Shown: in pieces, positions 17,430 to 29,450 of the stretch | Numbering within the stretch: position 1 is the first letter of the stretch | Layout of the letters: each line of letters opens with the position of its first letter | Source: an uncultured bacterium | GTDB lineage: Bacteria > Planctomycetota > UBA1135 > GCA-002686595 | NCBI GenBank assembly: GCA_937905825.1 | Contig: CALCXM010000155.1 | Coordinates: 1-64,000 of the forward strand | Direction of reading: 5' to 3' | Length of the DNA: 64,000 nucleotides | Made by a program: the position numbers and the translations under genes | Notes under the pieces: generated by a model | What the model was told of the DNA's origin: nothing | Database searches by the model: none | What the model saw: only the letters and a program-made list of their open reading frames with translations

Positions 17430-18473
17430 ATGACCCGTCCTGTTTGCATGTTCACTGGCCAGTGGGCCGACCTGCCCCTCGAAGTCCTCGCCAAGAAGCT
17501 CAAGGGCCACGGCTACGATGGGCTGGAGCTGGCCGTGTGGGGGGACCACTTTGATGTGACGAAAGTCCTCAAGGATGACTCCTACGTTGAGAAGCATTGG
17601 AAGCTGCTCGCGGACGCGAACATCGGGGCCTACGCGATTTCGTCTCACCTGGTGGGACAGGCCACCTGCGATCGGATTGATGCCCGCCACAAGGCCTTGC
17701 TCTCCCCGCAGATCTGGGGAGACGGGGATCCGAAGGGGGTCCGTGAGCGTGCCGTGGAAGAGATGAAGAACACGGCGCGGGCCGCCCGCAAGTTCTTCGA
17801 CGCGGCACCGGAGCAGGTGCGCGAACGCTTGGACTTATGCGAGCGTGTTGTCGTGAACGGCTTCACCGGCAGCCCAATTTGGCACCTGCTTTATGGGTTC
17901 CCGCCGCCGGTGGAGGGTCAGTTGGACGCGGGCTACGCGGAGTTTGCCGAGGTCTGGGACCCGATCCTGGAAGTCTTCGAGTCGGAAGGCGTCTACTTCG
18001 CCCTCGAGGCCCATCCGAGCGAGGTCGCCTTTGACATCGAAACGGCGAAACGCACTTTGGATGCGATCGACCATCACCCGCACTTCGGCTTCAACTTCGA
18101 CCCCTCCCACTTCGCCTACCAGGGCGTGGACTACCTGCAGTTCCTGCGCGACTTTGGAGACCTGATCTTCAACGTGCACGTGAAGGACGTTTGGTGGTCG
18201 GATCGTCCCACACCAATCGGTGTCTTTGGCGGGCACTCGGACTTTGGTGCCGACGGCCGCTTCTGGGACTTCCGCTCGCCGGGGCATGGGCGTGTGGACT
18301 TCGAGGGGATCATCCGATTGTTGAACCACGCGAACTACGAAGGCCCGCTAACGGTCGAATGGGAAGATCCCATGATGAACCGCGACCACGGCGCCTTGGA
18401 AGCTTGCGAGTTTGTTCGCAAGCTGGACTTCCCGCAGTCGGACGTGGCGTTCGACGCGGCGTTCGCTGAGTAA
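17430..18473 (+). CDS. Sugar phosphate isomerase/epimerase (AP endonuclease family 2 TIM barrel)
   Basis: The 347-residue protein shows the xylose-isomerase-like TIM barrel with candidate metal ligands in order. These are Glu in [11 protein letters not shown], His in FNFDPSHF, His in IFNVHVKDV and Glu in TVEWEDPMM. Related proteins isomerise or epimerise sugars, or act as keto-sugar lyases and hydratases beside Gfo/Idh/MocA enzymes. It begins 20 nt after the oxidoreductase gene, so both are in one operon. The exact substrate cannot be read from the sequence. Confidence 0.88.
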   Translation: MTRPVCMFTGQWADLPLEVLAKKLKGHGYDGLELAVWGDHFDVTKVLKDDSYVEKHWKLLADANIGAYAISSHLVGQATCDRIDARHKALLSPQIWGDGDPKGVRERAVEEMKNTARAARKFFDAAPEQVRERLDLCERVVVNGFTGSPIWHLLYGFPPPVEGQLDAGYAEFAEVWDPILEVFESEGVYFALEAHPSEVAFDIETAKRTLDAIDHHPHFGFNFDPSHFAYQGVDYLQFLRDFGDLIFNVHVKDVWWSDRPTPIGVFGGHSDFGADGRFWDFRSPGHGRVDFEGIIRLLNHANYEGPLTVEWEDPMMNRDHGALEACEFVRKLDFPQSDVAFDAAFAE

Positions 18474-18557
18474 GCAACTCGAATAGACCGCGACCCACTC
18501 CACTCTTTGAAGTACGGCGACCAAGCACTGGCGGATCCGAATAGGACGCCCTTTGGG

Positions 18558-19832
18558 ATGAGCGTGAAGCTCTCCATCATGATGTTTCTGCAGTACGCCG
18601 TGTGGGGGGCTTGGCTGCCGATCCTCTACCCGTTCTTGCTGAACCATCGCGGCTTCACTCTGCAGGAGACCGGCTGGTGCCTCTCGGCAGGCGCAGTCGG
18701 GGCGATCTTCGGCCCGTTCATCTCGGGCCAACTGGCGGACCGTTCCTTTGACTCCGGGAAGCTCTTGGCCGCCAGTCACTTGATTGGCGCTGTGCTGGTG
18801 TTCCTGCTGGCGACGATCGAGACGGTGGCCCCCTTCGTGATCGTGTCCGCGCTCTATGGGTTTGTCTACACGCCTACGATCGCTCTCACGAATTCGGTGG
18901 CCTTGGCGAACATCAAGGACCGCGACCGAGACTTCGGCCCGATTCGCCTGTGGGGAACCATCGGCTGGATCGCAGCGGGCATCCTCGTCGGGCAGTACCT
19001 GTTGCGGGTCGCCACACCGAGCTCCGGGACGGAAGCAGAAATCAGCGCGGCCCTCAACGCGGGGCGGGCGGTGGCCTTCCAGATGAGCGCGATCTTGGGG
19101 CTCGTGATGGGCGTCTTTTGCTTCGCCTTGCCCAAGACGCCCCCTTCGATGAAAGAAGGAGAAGAGACGGCTTGGATCGCAGCCCTACGCGAGATTCGCG
19201 TGCAGCCTTTGCTCACGCTGTTCCTGATCGCCGTGCCGGTGAGCATGATTCACCAGTTCTACTTCGTGTTCACCAGCGAGTTCCTCACAGGCATTCAAAC
19301 TCAGGCGGCCAGCGCCGGTGCGGACCGCTTTGCGGATAAGGTGAATCAAGTGTTGGGCGTTGGAGGTGGAGGGCTGATGACCATCGGTCAAATGAGCGAG
19401 ATCGCGGTGCTCGCGCTCATGCCCCTCTTGGCCAAGACCTTTCAGAGGAAGTGGCTGCTGGCCATCGGACTGATCGCGTACGCCGGACGCATGGCGCTCT
19501 TCGCCTTCGCACCGAGCTTGCTACCGGTTCTCGCAGGAGTGGCTTTGCACGGCATCTGCTTCGGTTGCTTCATCTTCGTGGCCTTCATGGTGGTGGACGA
19601 GAACACGTCCAGTTCCGTGCGCGCGACGGCCCAGAACCTCTTCAACCTGGTCATCGTGGGCATCGGCATCATCGTCGGAAGCCTGTTCGCGACTTGGGTC
19701 GCCGAAGGCGCCAGCACAGCGGGCGAGCTAGACTACCAGCAGCTCTTCTCCGTCCCCATGTGGATGGCCTTAGGCTGCCTGATCGCCCTCTTGCTGTTCT
19801 ATCCCAACTCTTCCAAAGAGCCCGTTCACTAA
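18558..19832 (+). CDS. NupG-like MFS transporter (nucleoside:H+ symporter family)
   Basis: This protein of about 424 residues has about 12 membrane segments. The N-terminus (MSVKLSIMMFLQYAVWGAWLP) is the signature of the nucleoside/H+ symporter family. FGPIRLWGTIGWIAAG in the first half supports the call. In Planctomycetota and Bacteroidota such transporters often sit beside Gfo/Idh/MocA and DUF1080 genes and are then probably sugar or glycoside permeases rather than nucleoside carriers. The start is uncertain: the track uses TTG at 18507, while the ATG at 18558 places the first membrane helix as in the family. Confidence 0.88.
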   Translation: MSVKLSIMMFLQYAVWGAWLPILYPFLLNHRGFTLQETGWCLSAGAVGAIFGPFISGQLADRSFDSGKLLAASHLIGAVLVFLLATIETVAPFVIVSALYGFVYTPTIALTNSVALANIKDRDRDFGPIRLWGTIGWIAAGILVGQYLLRVATPSSGTEAEISAALNAGRAVAFQMSAILGLVMGVFCFALPKTPPSMKEGEETAWIAALREIRVQPLLTLFLIAVPVSMIHQFYFVFTSEFLTGIQTQAASAGADRFADKVNQVLGVGGGGLMTIGQMSEIAVLALMPLLAKTFQRKWLLAIGLIAYAGRMALFAFAPSLLPVLAGVALHGICFGCFIFVAFMVVDENTSSSVRATAQNLFNLVIVGIGIIVGSLFATWVAEGASTAGELDYQQLFSVPMWMALGCLIALLLFYPNSSKEPVH

Positions 19833-19865
19833 CTTCTCTCGTCGACGATTTCGTCCTCCCCTGTC

Positions 19866-20582
19866 ATGAAACTGCACAAGCTCCTCCTCGTTCCCGCGAC
19901 CATCGCCCTTTGCCTTTCGACGGCTTGCAACCAACCGCAGAAGGCCGCGCAGGAGAAGGCCGCTCCGATTCCTGCTAAGCCCGCTGAGGCGCTCTGGATT
20001 TCGCTCTTCGATGGCGAGACCACGAATGGCTGGGTGAACTACGGCCAAGAGACAATTTCAGACGGCTGGCAGGTCATCGACGGGGAACTCACCATGGTCG
20101 GCGGCGGCGGCGACATCGTCACCACGCAGATGTTCGGCGACTTCGAGTTGGAGATCGAGTGGAAGATCGCAGAGGCCGGCAACAGCGGGATCTTCTACGG
20201 CGTGCTTGATGGTCAAGGGGCTGTTTGGGCCAGCGCACCGGAAATGCAGGTGCTCGACAACGTCAAGCACCCCGACGGTCGCAACGTGTTGACCAGCGCC
20301 GGCGCTTGCTACGCCCTCTACCCGACCACCAAGAACGCCTTGAAGGCGCCCGGCGAGTGGAACAAGGTTGGCATTCGCCGCGAAAACGGGGCGGTGACGC
20401 ACACCATGAACGGCGAGACGATTTGCGAGTACACCATCGGCAGCGATGATTGGAACGAGCGCGTCGCCAACAGCAAGTTCAAGACGATGCCGCTCTTCGG
20501 CACCGCCGACAAAGGGCGCATCGCTTTGCAAGATCACAACGATCGCGTGGCCTACCGCGCCATGCGAATACGCGAGCTGTAG
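19866..20582 (+). CDS. Lipoprotein with 3-keto-disaccharide hydrolase (DUF1080) domain
   Basis: The 238-residue product has a lipoprotein signal (LCLSTAC) and then one DUF1080 domain. The domain shows the expected WISLFDGETTNGWVN opening, DFELEIEWKIAEAGNSGIFYG and YALYPTTKNALKAPGEWNKVGI. Characterised members hydrolyse glycosides already oxidised at C3. The lipid anchor places the enzyme outside the cytoplasmic membrane. It ends the operon after the transporter (33-nt gap). Confidence 0.92.
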   Translation: MKLHKLLLVPATIALCLSTACNQPQKAAQEKAAPIPAKPAEALWISLFDGETTNGWVNYGQETISDGWQVIDGELTMVGGGGDIVTTQMFGDFELEIEWKIAEAGNSGIFYGVLDGQGAVWASAPEMQVLDNVKHPDGRNVLTSAGACYALYPTTKNALKAPGEWNKVGIRRENGAVTHTMNGETICEYTIGSDDWNERVANSKFKTMPLFGTADKGRIALQDHNDRVAYRAMRIREL

Positions 20583-20665
20583 GCATCGATCAATGGGCGC
20601 TTGCCCGGTCTACTGGCGGTAGACGAACGACCGCTGGTAGAACGAATCGCTCACGGTCGGACGGC

Positions 20666-23464
20666 CTACCCGCGGTAGAAGGAACCGGGCAAGAACTCGA
20701 CTTCGCGATCGGAGCTGCGGGTGGGCTTGGGCTCGCCCGTGACCCGGCGCACCTCGGCAGCGCAGACCTTGTACTCGGCCGTGCCGGTCACGTTGTCGCC
20801 CTCGTCGATGGTCAGCAGGTTGGCGCGCGCTTCCGCGAAGTGGAAAGGCATCCAGATGCATCCACGTTGCACTTGCTTGGAGACCAGGGCTCGACAACGC
20901 AGGGTTCCGCGGCGTGACACCACGTCGACCCAGTCGCCGTCTCCGATCGAACGGCGTCCCGCGTCTTTCGGGTGCATTTCCACGTAGGCTTCCGGTTGCT
21001 TGACCTTGAGCCCCTGGGCGCGCCGGGTTTGGGTGGCGGCGTTGTAGTGGTACAGGGTGCGCCCGGTGGAGAGCACCAGGGGATAGTTGTCGTCGGCGAG
21101 TTCGAGGGAAGGCCGGTATTCCACCGCAGTGAAGAGTCCGCGCCCGCGCAACACACCCCCTTCGTGCAGGTAGCGCGTGCCGTCGCTTTCGTCGTCCGCG
21201 CAGGGCCATTGAATGCCGTGGCCGAGCTTCTCGATGTGCTCGTAGGTGATGCCTGCGAATTTGGGAGCCAGGGACGTCATCTCCGTGAAGATCTCTGAGA
21301 CGGTTTGGCTTTCGAGCGGAGTGCCCGCAGCGGCGAAGAGGCTGACCAGGATCTCCCAGTCGGCGCGCGCCTGCCCGGGGGGCTCGACCGCCTTGCGCAC
21401 CCGTTGCATGCGACGTTCCGAGTTCACGAAGACGCCGTCCTTCTCTGCGAAACAGGCCGCCGGCAAGACCACGTCCGTAAAGCGCATGGTCTCGTTGGGG
21501 AAGATGTCCTGCAACACGAGGAAGTCCATGTTGTTCAGGCCCTCTTCCAAGTGGCTGATGTTGGGTTCGGACATCACGATGTCCTCGCCCATGATGAACA
21601 TGGCGCGGATCGTTGTGCCCGCTACCTTCATCATCTCGTTGAGGTTGAGGCCGGGATTGGGGTCGAGATCGACTCCCCAGGCGGCTTCGTACTTCTTGCG
21701 CACGGCCTCATCGTCGACCCGTTGGTAACCCGGGTAGAAGATCGGAGTGGCGCCCGCGTCGTTCGCCCCTTGCACGTTGTTCTGACCGCGCAGGGGATTG
21801 AGTCCCATGGAAGCAGCGCCCAAATGCCCGGTCATCAGCACGAGGTTGGACAAGGCGTAGACGTTGTCCGTACCGTGGCTGTGTTCCGTGATGCCAAGGG
21901 TGTAGAAGATCGCGGCCTTGCGTGTGGTCGCGTAGCGGATTGCGACCTCGCGGATCACGGCGGCGTCGACGCCGGTGACTTTCTGCGCTTCTTCGGGGGT
22001 GTAGCGCTCGAGCACCTCGGGCAAGGCTTCAAAGCCCTCGGTGTTCTCCTCGATGAACTTCTCGTCGCAGAGCCCTTCTTTCAGGATCACGTGCGCCATG
22101 GCGTTCAGCAGCCAGACGTCCGTTCCCGGGGTGAGCTTGAGGTGCTTGTCCGCGATCGTCGTCATCCAAATCGAGCGCGGGTCGGCCACCACAAGTTCGG
22201 CCCCACGCTTGACGGCGCGCTTCATCTCCATCGCAATGATGGGATGGGCTTCAGAGGTGTTCGAGCCGATCACGAACATGAAGTCCGCATCGCGAATCTC
22301 TCCGATGGAATTCGTCATCGCTCCCGCTCCGAATGTGGCGACCAGACCGGCCACCGTGGGAGCGTGTCAGGTCGCCGCGCATTGGTGCACGTTGTTCGTG
22401 CCGAATGCGACGCGGGCGAGCTTCTGAACCAGGTAGTTTTCCTCGACGGTGCAGCGCGAGGAGGACACGAAAGCGAGGGCATCCTTGCCGTGCTCGGCTT
22501 CGACGGCACGCAAGCCCTTGGCGGCAGCGGCGAGGGCTTCTTCCCAGGTGGCTTCCTTGAGTTCGCCTTGCGCGTTGCGCACGAGCGGAACCTTCAAGCG
22601 GTCGGGGTGGTCGATGAAGTCGTAGGCGAAGCGGCCCTTTACGCACAGGTTCCCGTCGGAGGGCAGGGTTCCAGGGGGCGGGCTCGTGATCTTGGCCACT
22701 TGGCCCTTGCCGTTGTTGCCGTAGCCGTCGACGTTGATGTCCATCTGGCAACCGACGCCGCAGTAATTGCAGGTCGTGCGCACCTTGTGCAATTTTCGCT
22801 CGGGCGGAGCCTTCGCGACCAGCGGCATCTTCTCGGCCATGGCCCCCGTGGGGCAAACCGCGACGCAGCCGCCGCACAACTCGCAGGTGGTGTCGAACAG
22901 ACCGAGGGCGTCCGCGGTGGAGACGGTGGTCTCGATGCCACGCTTGGCCATGGTGATGGCACTGACCCCTTCGACCTCGTCGCAGTAACGCGTGCAGCGC
23001 GCGCAAGCGATGCAGCGATCCGCGCGGAACTCGATGTAGGGGTTGTCGTCGTTGGGCCGCTCTGCGCGAGCGAGGGGCAATGGCTCCCAATCCGTGGGTG
23101 CGCCGTAGGCCGCAGCCATGGCGTGCAACTCGCAGGGCGCGCCGTCTTCGCAATCGTCGTGCCCTTGGTGATGGTCCACCAAGTACAGGGCGAGCAGGTT
23201 CTGGCGGTGTTCGTCGATGCGCTCGTTGGCGGTCGTGACTTGCATGCCATCCCCGGCCTTGGTGGAGCAGGCGGGGGCCAGCCGGCGGGCACCTTCGATT
23301 TGCACAAGGCAGGTGCGGCAAGCGCCGGCGGGCTTGAGTCTGTCGTCGTGACAAAGGGTTGGCACTTGTCGCCCAGCCCGGCGCGTCACATCCAGGATGG
23401 TTTCGCCATCCCCGAAGGGCATGGGGACTCCGTCAACGGTGAGCGTCTTCTGTTGCGAGATCAC
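20666..23464 (-). CDS. fdhA: NAD-linked formate dehydrogenase catalytic subunit, selenocysteine-containing
   Basis: This is one gene of 932 residues that the ORF track splits at an in-frame TGA (22367-22369, codon 366). Domains in order: 2Fe-2S (Cys38, 49, 52, 66); a His/Cys site (His98, His102, Cys105, Cys111); two ferredoxin clusters (Cys151-161 and Cys194-204); and the molybdopterin domain with its [4Fe-4S] (CNYCGVGC at 232-239, Cys274). The TGA lies in NNVHQCAAT-U-HAPTVAGL, exactly where E. coli FdhF has selenocysteine, and the frame is unchanged on both sides. The enzyme oxidises formate to CO2 at a Mo or W bis-pterin and passes electrons to the flavin subunit encoded upstream. The start is GTG at 23464, overlapping the upstream stop by 4 nt. 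The first Cys of the usual H-x3-C-x2-C-x5-C cluster is His102 here. Confidence 0.93.
22337..22355 (-). promoter_or_regulatory. Bacterial SECIS hairpin for UGA recoding
   Basis: Downstream of the TGA on the minus strand, GGTGGCC and GGTCGCC form a 7-bp stem (with G-U pairs) closing a GGTCT loop. The loop begins 18 nt after the TGA, as in the E. coli fdhF element, whose loop also contains GGUCU. In E. coli this structure binds SelB and directs selenocysteine insertion. The assignment rests on the sequence match and fold by eye. Confidence 0.85.
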
Positions 23465-25062
23465 GCGAACTCTCCGGGGAAGTATTGGATGGCGCTCGTC
23501 AAGGGCAGCGACGCAGTTTGACCGAGACCGCAGATCGAGCCTTCGATCATCTCCTTGGAGACCATGCTGAGTTTGGACAAGGAATCCTTGGCTCCGTCTT
23601 GGCCGCGCTTGGAGATGTAGCCGTCCAAGAGGTGGCGCTGGTAGGCCGTGCCGATGCGGCAAGGGGAGCACTGCCCGCAGCTTTCCCGTTCGAAGAACAG
23701 AAGTTGTTCTTGAGCTGCCCAAGCCATGTCGACGCTCTCATTGAGCACCACCACGCCGGCGGATCCGAGCATGCTTCCGATTTCGGCCAAGGCCTTGAAG
23801 TCCAACGGGCGCTTGCGTTCCGACGCGGGCAGGAAGCCGGAGCTCGCGCCTCCAGGGGAGAAGGCCTTGAGCTTGCCGATGTAACCGCCTGCCGCTTGAA
23901 CAAGGTCGTCGAGGCAAATGCCGAGGGGCATCTCGTAGACGCCCGGGTTCGCCACGTGTCCGCTGATGCAGTAGAGCTTGGAACCGGGCTGAGTCTTGCC
24001 GAGTGCTTTGAACCACTCGCCGCCGCGCGTCAGGATGCTCGGGACGCAGGCGATGGTTTCGACGTTTTGAATCAGGGTGGGCTTGCCCCACAGCCCGACT
24101 TCCGTGGGGAAGGGAGGCTTTTCGCGAGGTTGGCCGCGCTTGCCTTCGAGGGACTCGAGCAGGGCGGTCTCTTCGCCGCAAATGTAGGCGCCGTGACCTG
24201 AGTGGATGTGAAAGTGCAGCTCGGAGTAAAGCCCGGCGGATTGAGTGCGTTCGATGGCGTCCGCCATCACTTGTTGGGGGATCTCGAACTCACCCCGAAT
24301 GTACATGTAGATCTCGGTCGCTCGCACGATGCGCGCAGCGATCGCGAGACCCTCGAGCACCAGGTCGGGACGCTTCATCATGACCTCGCGGTCTTTGAAC
24401 GTGCCCGGTTCCGCCTCGTCGGCGTTCAACACCACGTAGCGTTTTGTTTCTGCTTGCCCGCGCACGGAGCGCCACTTGAAGGCCGCGGGGAAACCCGCGC
24501 CGCCGCGGCCCTGCAGGCCGGCCTCGTCGATCGCGGCGAGCACCGCTTCGTCGCCCATCTCCGTGGCGAGTGTTGAGGCGGCGCCGCTCCAGTTGGGCTT
24601 GCCAGCCAAGTTGATGGCGCAGGTCTTTGGCTTCGACTCAGCGGGCCAGACGTGACCGCTCCAGCGCAGGTGCTGGGGGACCTCTTTGGAGTCGAGTTCT
24701 TTCCAATCGCCCCCGCTGCGCTTGATGTCTGCGGCGGTGATCTCCACCAAGGTCCGGCGTTCTTTCAGAACCGCCGGCGCTCGATCACAAGCGGCCAAGC
24801 AGGAAGACTCCGTTGCACCCAGCCCAGCTGCTTGCGCTTGGGCCAGGATCTTTTCGGAACCTGCCAGACGACAGGAGAGTCCCGTGCAAACCCGTAGCTT
24901 CTTCTCGCTCTCACCGAGCAAGTTGAAGAACGTGTCCACTCCGAAGACGTCCGCGGCGGGAACCCCGGTGGTCTTGGCGGCGACGTTGGTGGCGTCCTCA
25001 CCGGCGGCGTGGGCCTTTTGCAATTCTTCCGGAACGGAAGCGCGGCGACTCTCCTCTCTCAT
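23461..25062 (-). CDS. fdhB: NADH-binding subunit of formate dehydrogenase (NuoE-NuoF fusion)
   Basis: The 533-residue protein fuses two complex-I-like parts. The NuoE-like thioredoxin-fold domain holds a 2Fe-2S site (Cys59, Cys64, Cys88, Cys92: CTGLSC and CLAAC). The NuoF-like domain has the FMN/NADH region GRGGAGFPAAFKW, NADEAEPGTFKDRE and the [4Fe-4S] motif ESCGQCSPCRIG near the C-terminus. It accepts electrons from the catalytic subunit and reduces NAD. Its TGA overlaps the GTG of fdhA, so expression is coupled. It starts 12 nt after an FKBP-type isomerase gene. The fused architecture is the common one for soluble NAD-dependent formate dehydrogenases. Confidence 0.93.
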   Translation of the reverse strand: MREESRRASVPEELQKAHAAGEDATNVAAKTTGVPAADVFGVDTFFNLLGESEKKLRVCTGLSCRLAGSEKILAQAQAAGLGATESSCLAACDRAPAVLKERRTLVEITAADIKRSGGDWKELDSKEVPQHLRWSGHVWPAESKPKTCAINLAGKPNWSGAASTLATEMGDEAVLAAIDEAGLQGRGGAGFPAAFKWRSVRGQAETKRYVVLNADEAEPGTFKDREVMMKRPDLVLEGLAIAARIVRATEIYMYIRGEFEIPQQVMADAIERTQSAGLYSELHFHIHSGHGAYICGEETALLESLEGKRGQPREKPPFPTEVGLWGKPTLIQNVETIACVPSILTRGGEWFKALGKTQPGSKLYCISGHVANPGVYEMPLGICLDDLVQAAGGYIGKLKAFSPGGASSGFLPASERKRPLDFKALAEIGSMLGSAGVVVLNESVDMAWAAQEQLLFFERESCGQCSPCRIGTAYQRHLLDGYISKRGQDGAKDSLSKLSMVSKEMIEGSICGLGQTASLPLTSAIQYFPGEFA

Positions 25063-25074
25063 GGTTCTTCTCGC

Positions 25075-25479
25075 TCAGCTAACGGAGTGCAATTCGACTC
25101 GGAAAACGAGGGTCTCGTTCGGACCGATGGAGGGGGGTGCTCCGCGGGAGCCGTAGGCCAGGTCGGCGGGAATCACAAAGGTGAAGTCACCTCCGGGCAT
25201 CATCAGTTGCAAGCCTTCGGTCCATCCGGAGATGACGCCGTTGAGCGGAAAACTGATCGTGTCGCCGCGGTCGAAGGAAGAGTCGAACTTCTTCCCGGCC
25301 AAAGTCCAGCCACAGTAGTGGACGGTGACCATGTCGGTGGGGCCGGGAGGGGCGCCGGAGCCCTTCTCGTGGGCCACGTACTTCAGTCCGGTGGAGGTGG
25401 TGGTGAGCTCGTCATCAGACGGCAGCTTAAAATCAGGCACGGGGAGCTTCTCCTTCTTGCCGAATAGGCGGCGAAACAT
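25075..25479 (-). CDS. FKBP-type peptidyl-prolyl cis-trans isomerase
   Basis: This 134-residue protein has a short charged N-terminus and one FKBP domain. Recognisable parts are VTVHYCGWTLAGKKFDSSFDRG, VISGWTEGLQLMMPGG and IPADLAYGSRGAPPSIGPN. There is no signal peptide, so it should be cytoplasmic. It lies 12 nt upstream of fdhB and is probably the first gene of the formate dehydrogenase operon, where it might help assembly of the large Fe-S subunits; that role is inference. Confidence 0.92.
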   Translation of the reverse strand: MFRRLFGKKEKLPVPDFKLPSDDELTTTSTGLKYVAHEKGSGAPPGPTDMVTVHYCGWTLAGKKFDSSFDRGDTISFPLNGVISGWTEGLQLMMPGGDFTFVIPADLAYGSRGAPPSIGPNETLVFRVELHSVS

Positions 25480-25567
25480 GGTGGAATCCTTTGATGGAGG
25501 CTGGGGGCGAACAACTCAGCCCCCGAGGGCCTCAGGATACCGGACCTGCCTTGGCGGCGTGAGCAAA

Positions 25568-25624
25568 GAGCCCGCACAATCTCCCCATCCCGGGGGGAGG
25601 GCACGAAAGAGATTGCACGGGCTC
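25568..25624 (-). terminator. Stem-loop downstream of clpB
   Basis: GAGCCCG-CA-CAATCTC pairs with GAGATTG-CA-CGGGCTC (two 7-bp stems around a 2x2 internal loop). On the minus strand the stem is followed by TTTGCTC. It lies between the clpB stop and the FKBP start and probably separates their transcripts. Confidence 0.6.
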
Positions 25625-25652
25625 AAAGCGGAGGGATCACTCGTCATGGGCC

Positions 25653-25676
25653 CGGGGCGGAAGCGTTCCCGCCCCG
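25653..25676. terminator. 8-bp GC-rich hairpin after clpB
   Basis: CGGGGCGG, 8-nt loop, CCGCCCCG, 16 bp after the clpB stop codon on the minus strand. There is no T tract. It may protect or end the clpB transcript together with the next hairpin. Confidence 0.4.
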
Positions 25677-25692
25677 AGGCGTGTTGCGCTGC

Positions 25693-28230
<2,538 letters not shown>

Positions 28231-28513
28231 GGTGCGAAGACTCCTGTTTTGGATTTCGAGGAACGCTCCCCCAGAGCAATGCCTGTGCCATGGGGTGAAT
28301 CCGCCTTTTTGATGTAGGCAAGGGGGTTTTTCGAAGCCGAAGACTGCCATGATGGCATATGGACTGCCATGTATGTTGACACTTCGAAGGCCTAGTTGGT
28401 CCTCCAAGGGGCCTCTCGCGAGCCGGCGCGGACTAATGGAGAGGTCAGCAGATTCCAACTCTCCGGCCTCCACGGGGTCCCAAAAGAGCCCAAGAGTCTG
28501 CTACCCTCCCGCG

Positions 28514-29416
28514 ATGAATACCCTTCTAAACCGCCTCTTTGCCGTGGGCGCCGCCACTCTTCTCTCAGGGTTGGCGTTCAGCCTCTCCCAGGAAACCAAA
28601 CCTGAAACCCCCGCCCCGGCAGAAGCAAAAGCGCCGAACCCGATGGCTGTCATCAAGACGTCCATGGGGACCATCAAGCTGGAGCTCTTCGCTGACGAGT
28701 GCCCCAAGACAGTCGCCAACTTCCTCGGTTTGGCGGACGGGACCTTGGAGTTCACCGAACTCAAACTCGAAGCGAGCGGAGCCGTGACCCCGGGCGACAA
28801 AGTGACTCGTCCGTTCTACGACGGCATCAAGTTCCACCGCATCATCCCCAGCTTCATGGCTCAGGGTGGCTGCCCCATCGGCACGGGCAGCGGCGGACCC
28901 GGCTTTCAGTTCGAGGACGAAATCAATGCCGATGCCCTAGGCCTCGACAAGGAGCTTGCCATGCAGGATGGCCAACCCCACAAGGCGCTGCTCATCCGAT
29001 CCCAGGAACAGTTTTCGGAGGAAGTGGTCAAAGTCGCCATCAAGAAGCTCGGCATCAAGACCCCGGAAGAGTTCGACCAGCGCAAGGAAGAGCTGAACGC
29101 GGCCCTCGCTACGTTGACCCTCAAGGAGATCTTCGAGCACATGGGATACAAGTACGATACGAGCCGCGGATCGCACCCGATGTCCCGGGGAACGATTGCC
29201 ATGGCGAACAGCGGTCCGAACACAAACGGCTCGCAGTTCTTCCTGAACATGGTCGACAACGACTACCTCAACGGCAAGCACACGGTCTTCGGCCGAATCG
29301 TCGAAGGCATGGAAGTCGTCGACGCCATGCAGAAGGTGAAGCTGGACGGATTAAACAAGCCTCTGGAGCCCATCACGATCAAGTCGATCCGCACCTTCGT
29401 ACCCCCGGCGAAGTAG
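28514..29416 (+). CDS. Secreted cyclophilin-type peptidyl-prolyl isomerase
   Basis: The product has about 300 residues. A signal-like N-terminus ([24 protein letters not shown]) is followed by a Pro/Ala-rich linker and a cyclophilin domain. Typical parts are [66 protein letters not shown] and [19 protein letters not shown]. An insertion of about 80 residues with a long helix splits the domain between GPGFQFEDE and the RGTIAMA strand, longer than in small bacterial cyclophilins. It probably acts outside the cytoplasm. The ATG at 28514 starts the signal peptide. A bidirectional hairpin follows. Confidence 0.9.
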   Translation: MNTLLNRLFAVGAATLLSGLAFSLSQETKPETPAPAEAKAPNPMAVIKTSMGTIKLELFADECPKTVANFLGLADGTLEFTELKLEASGAVTPGDKVTRPFYDGIKFHRIIPSFMAQGGCPIGTGSGGPGFQFEDEINADALGLDKELAMQDGQPHKALLIRSQEQFSEEVVKVAIKKLGIKTPEEFDQRKEELNAALATLTLKEIFEHMGYKYDTSRGSHPMSRGTIAMANSGPNTNGSQFFLNMVDNDYLNGKHTVFGRIVEGMEVVDAMQKVKLDGLNKPLEPITIKSIRTFVPPAK

Positions 29417-29450
29417 TCCAACTCGCGCGGCAGATCGCCGCCACAATCGA

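Noticed and set aside
22355-22370. fdhA as a pseudogene broken by a nonsense mutation
   Set aside because: The frame is unchanged across the TGA, the codon matches the known selenocysteine position, and a SECIS-like hairpin follows.
21305-23521. 738-residue plus-strand ORF opposite fdhA
   Set aside because: It is a shadow of the high-GC antisense frame; the translation has no domain and the minus strand holds an unmistakable enzyme.
28231-28330. Heat-shock sigma-32 or CIRCE element upstream of clpB
   Set aside because: A CCCCAT is present but the nearest CTTG-like box is 21 bp away, and no GCACTC inverted repeat is seen.
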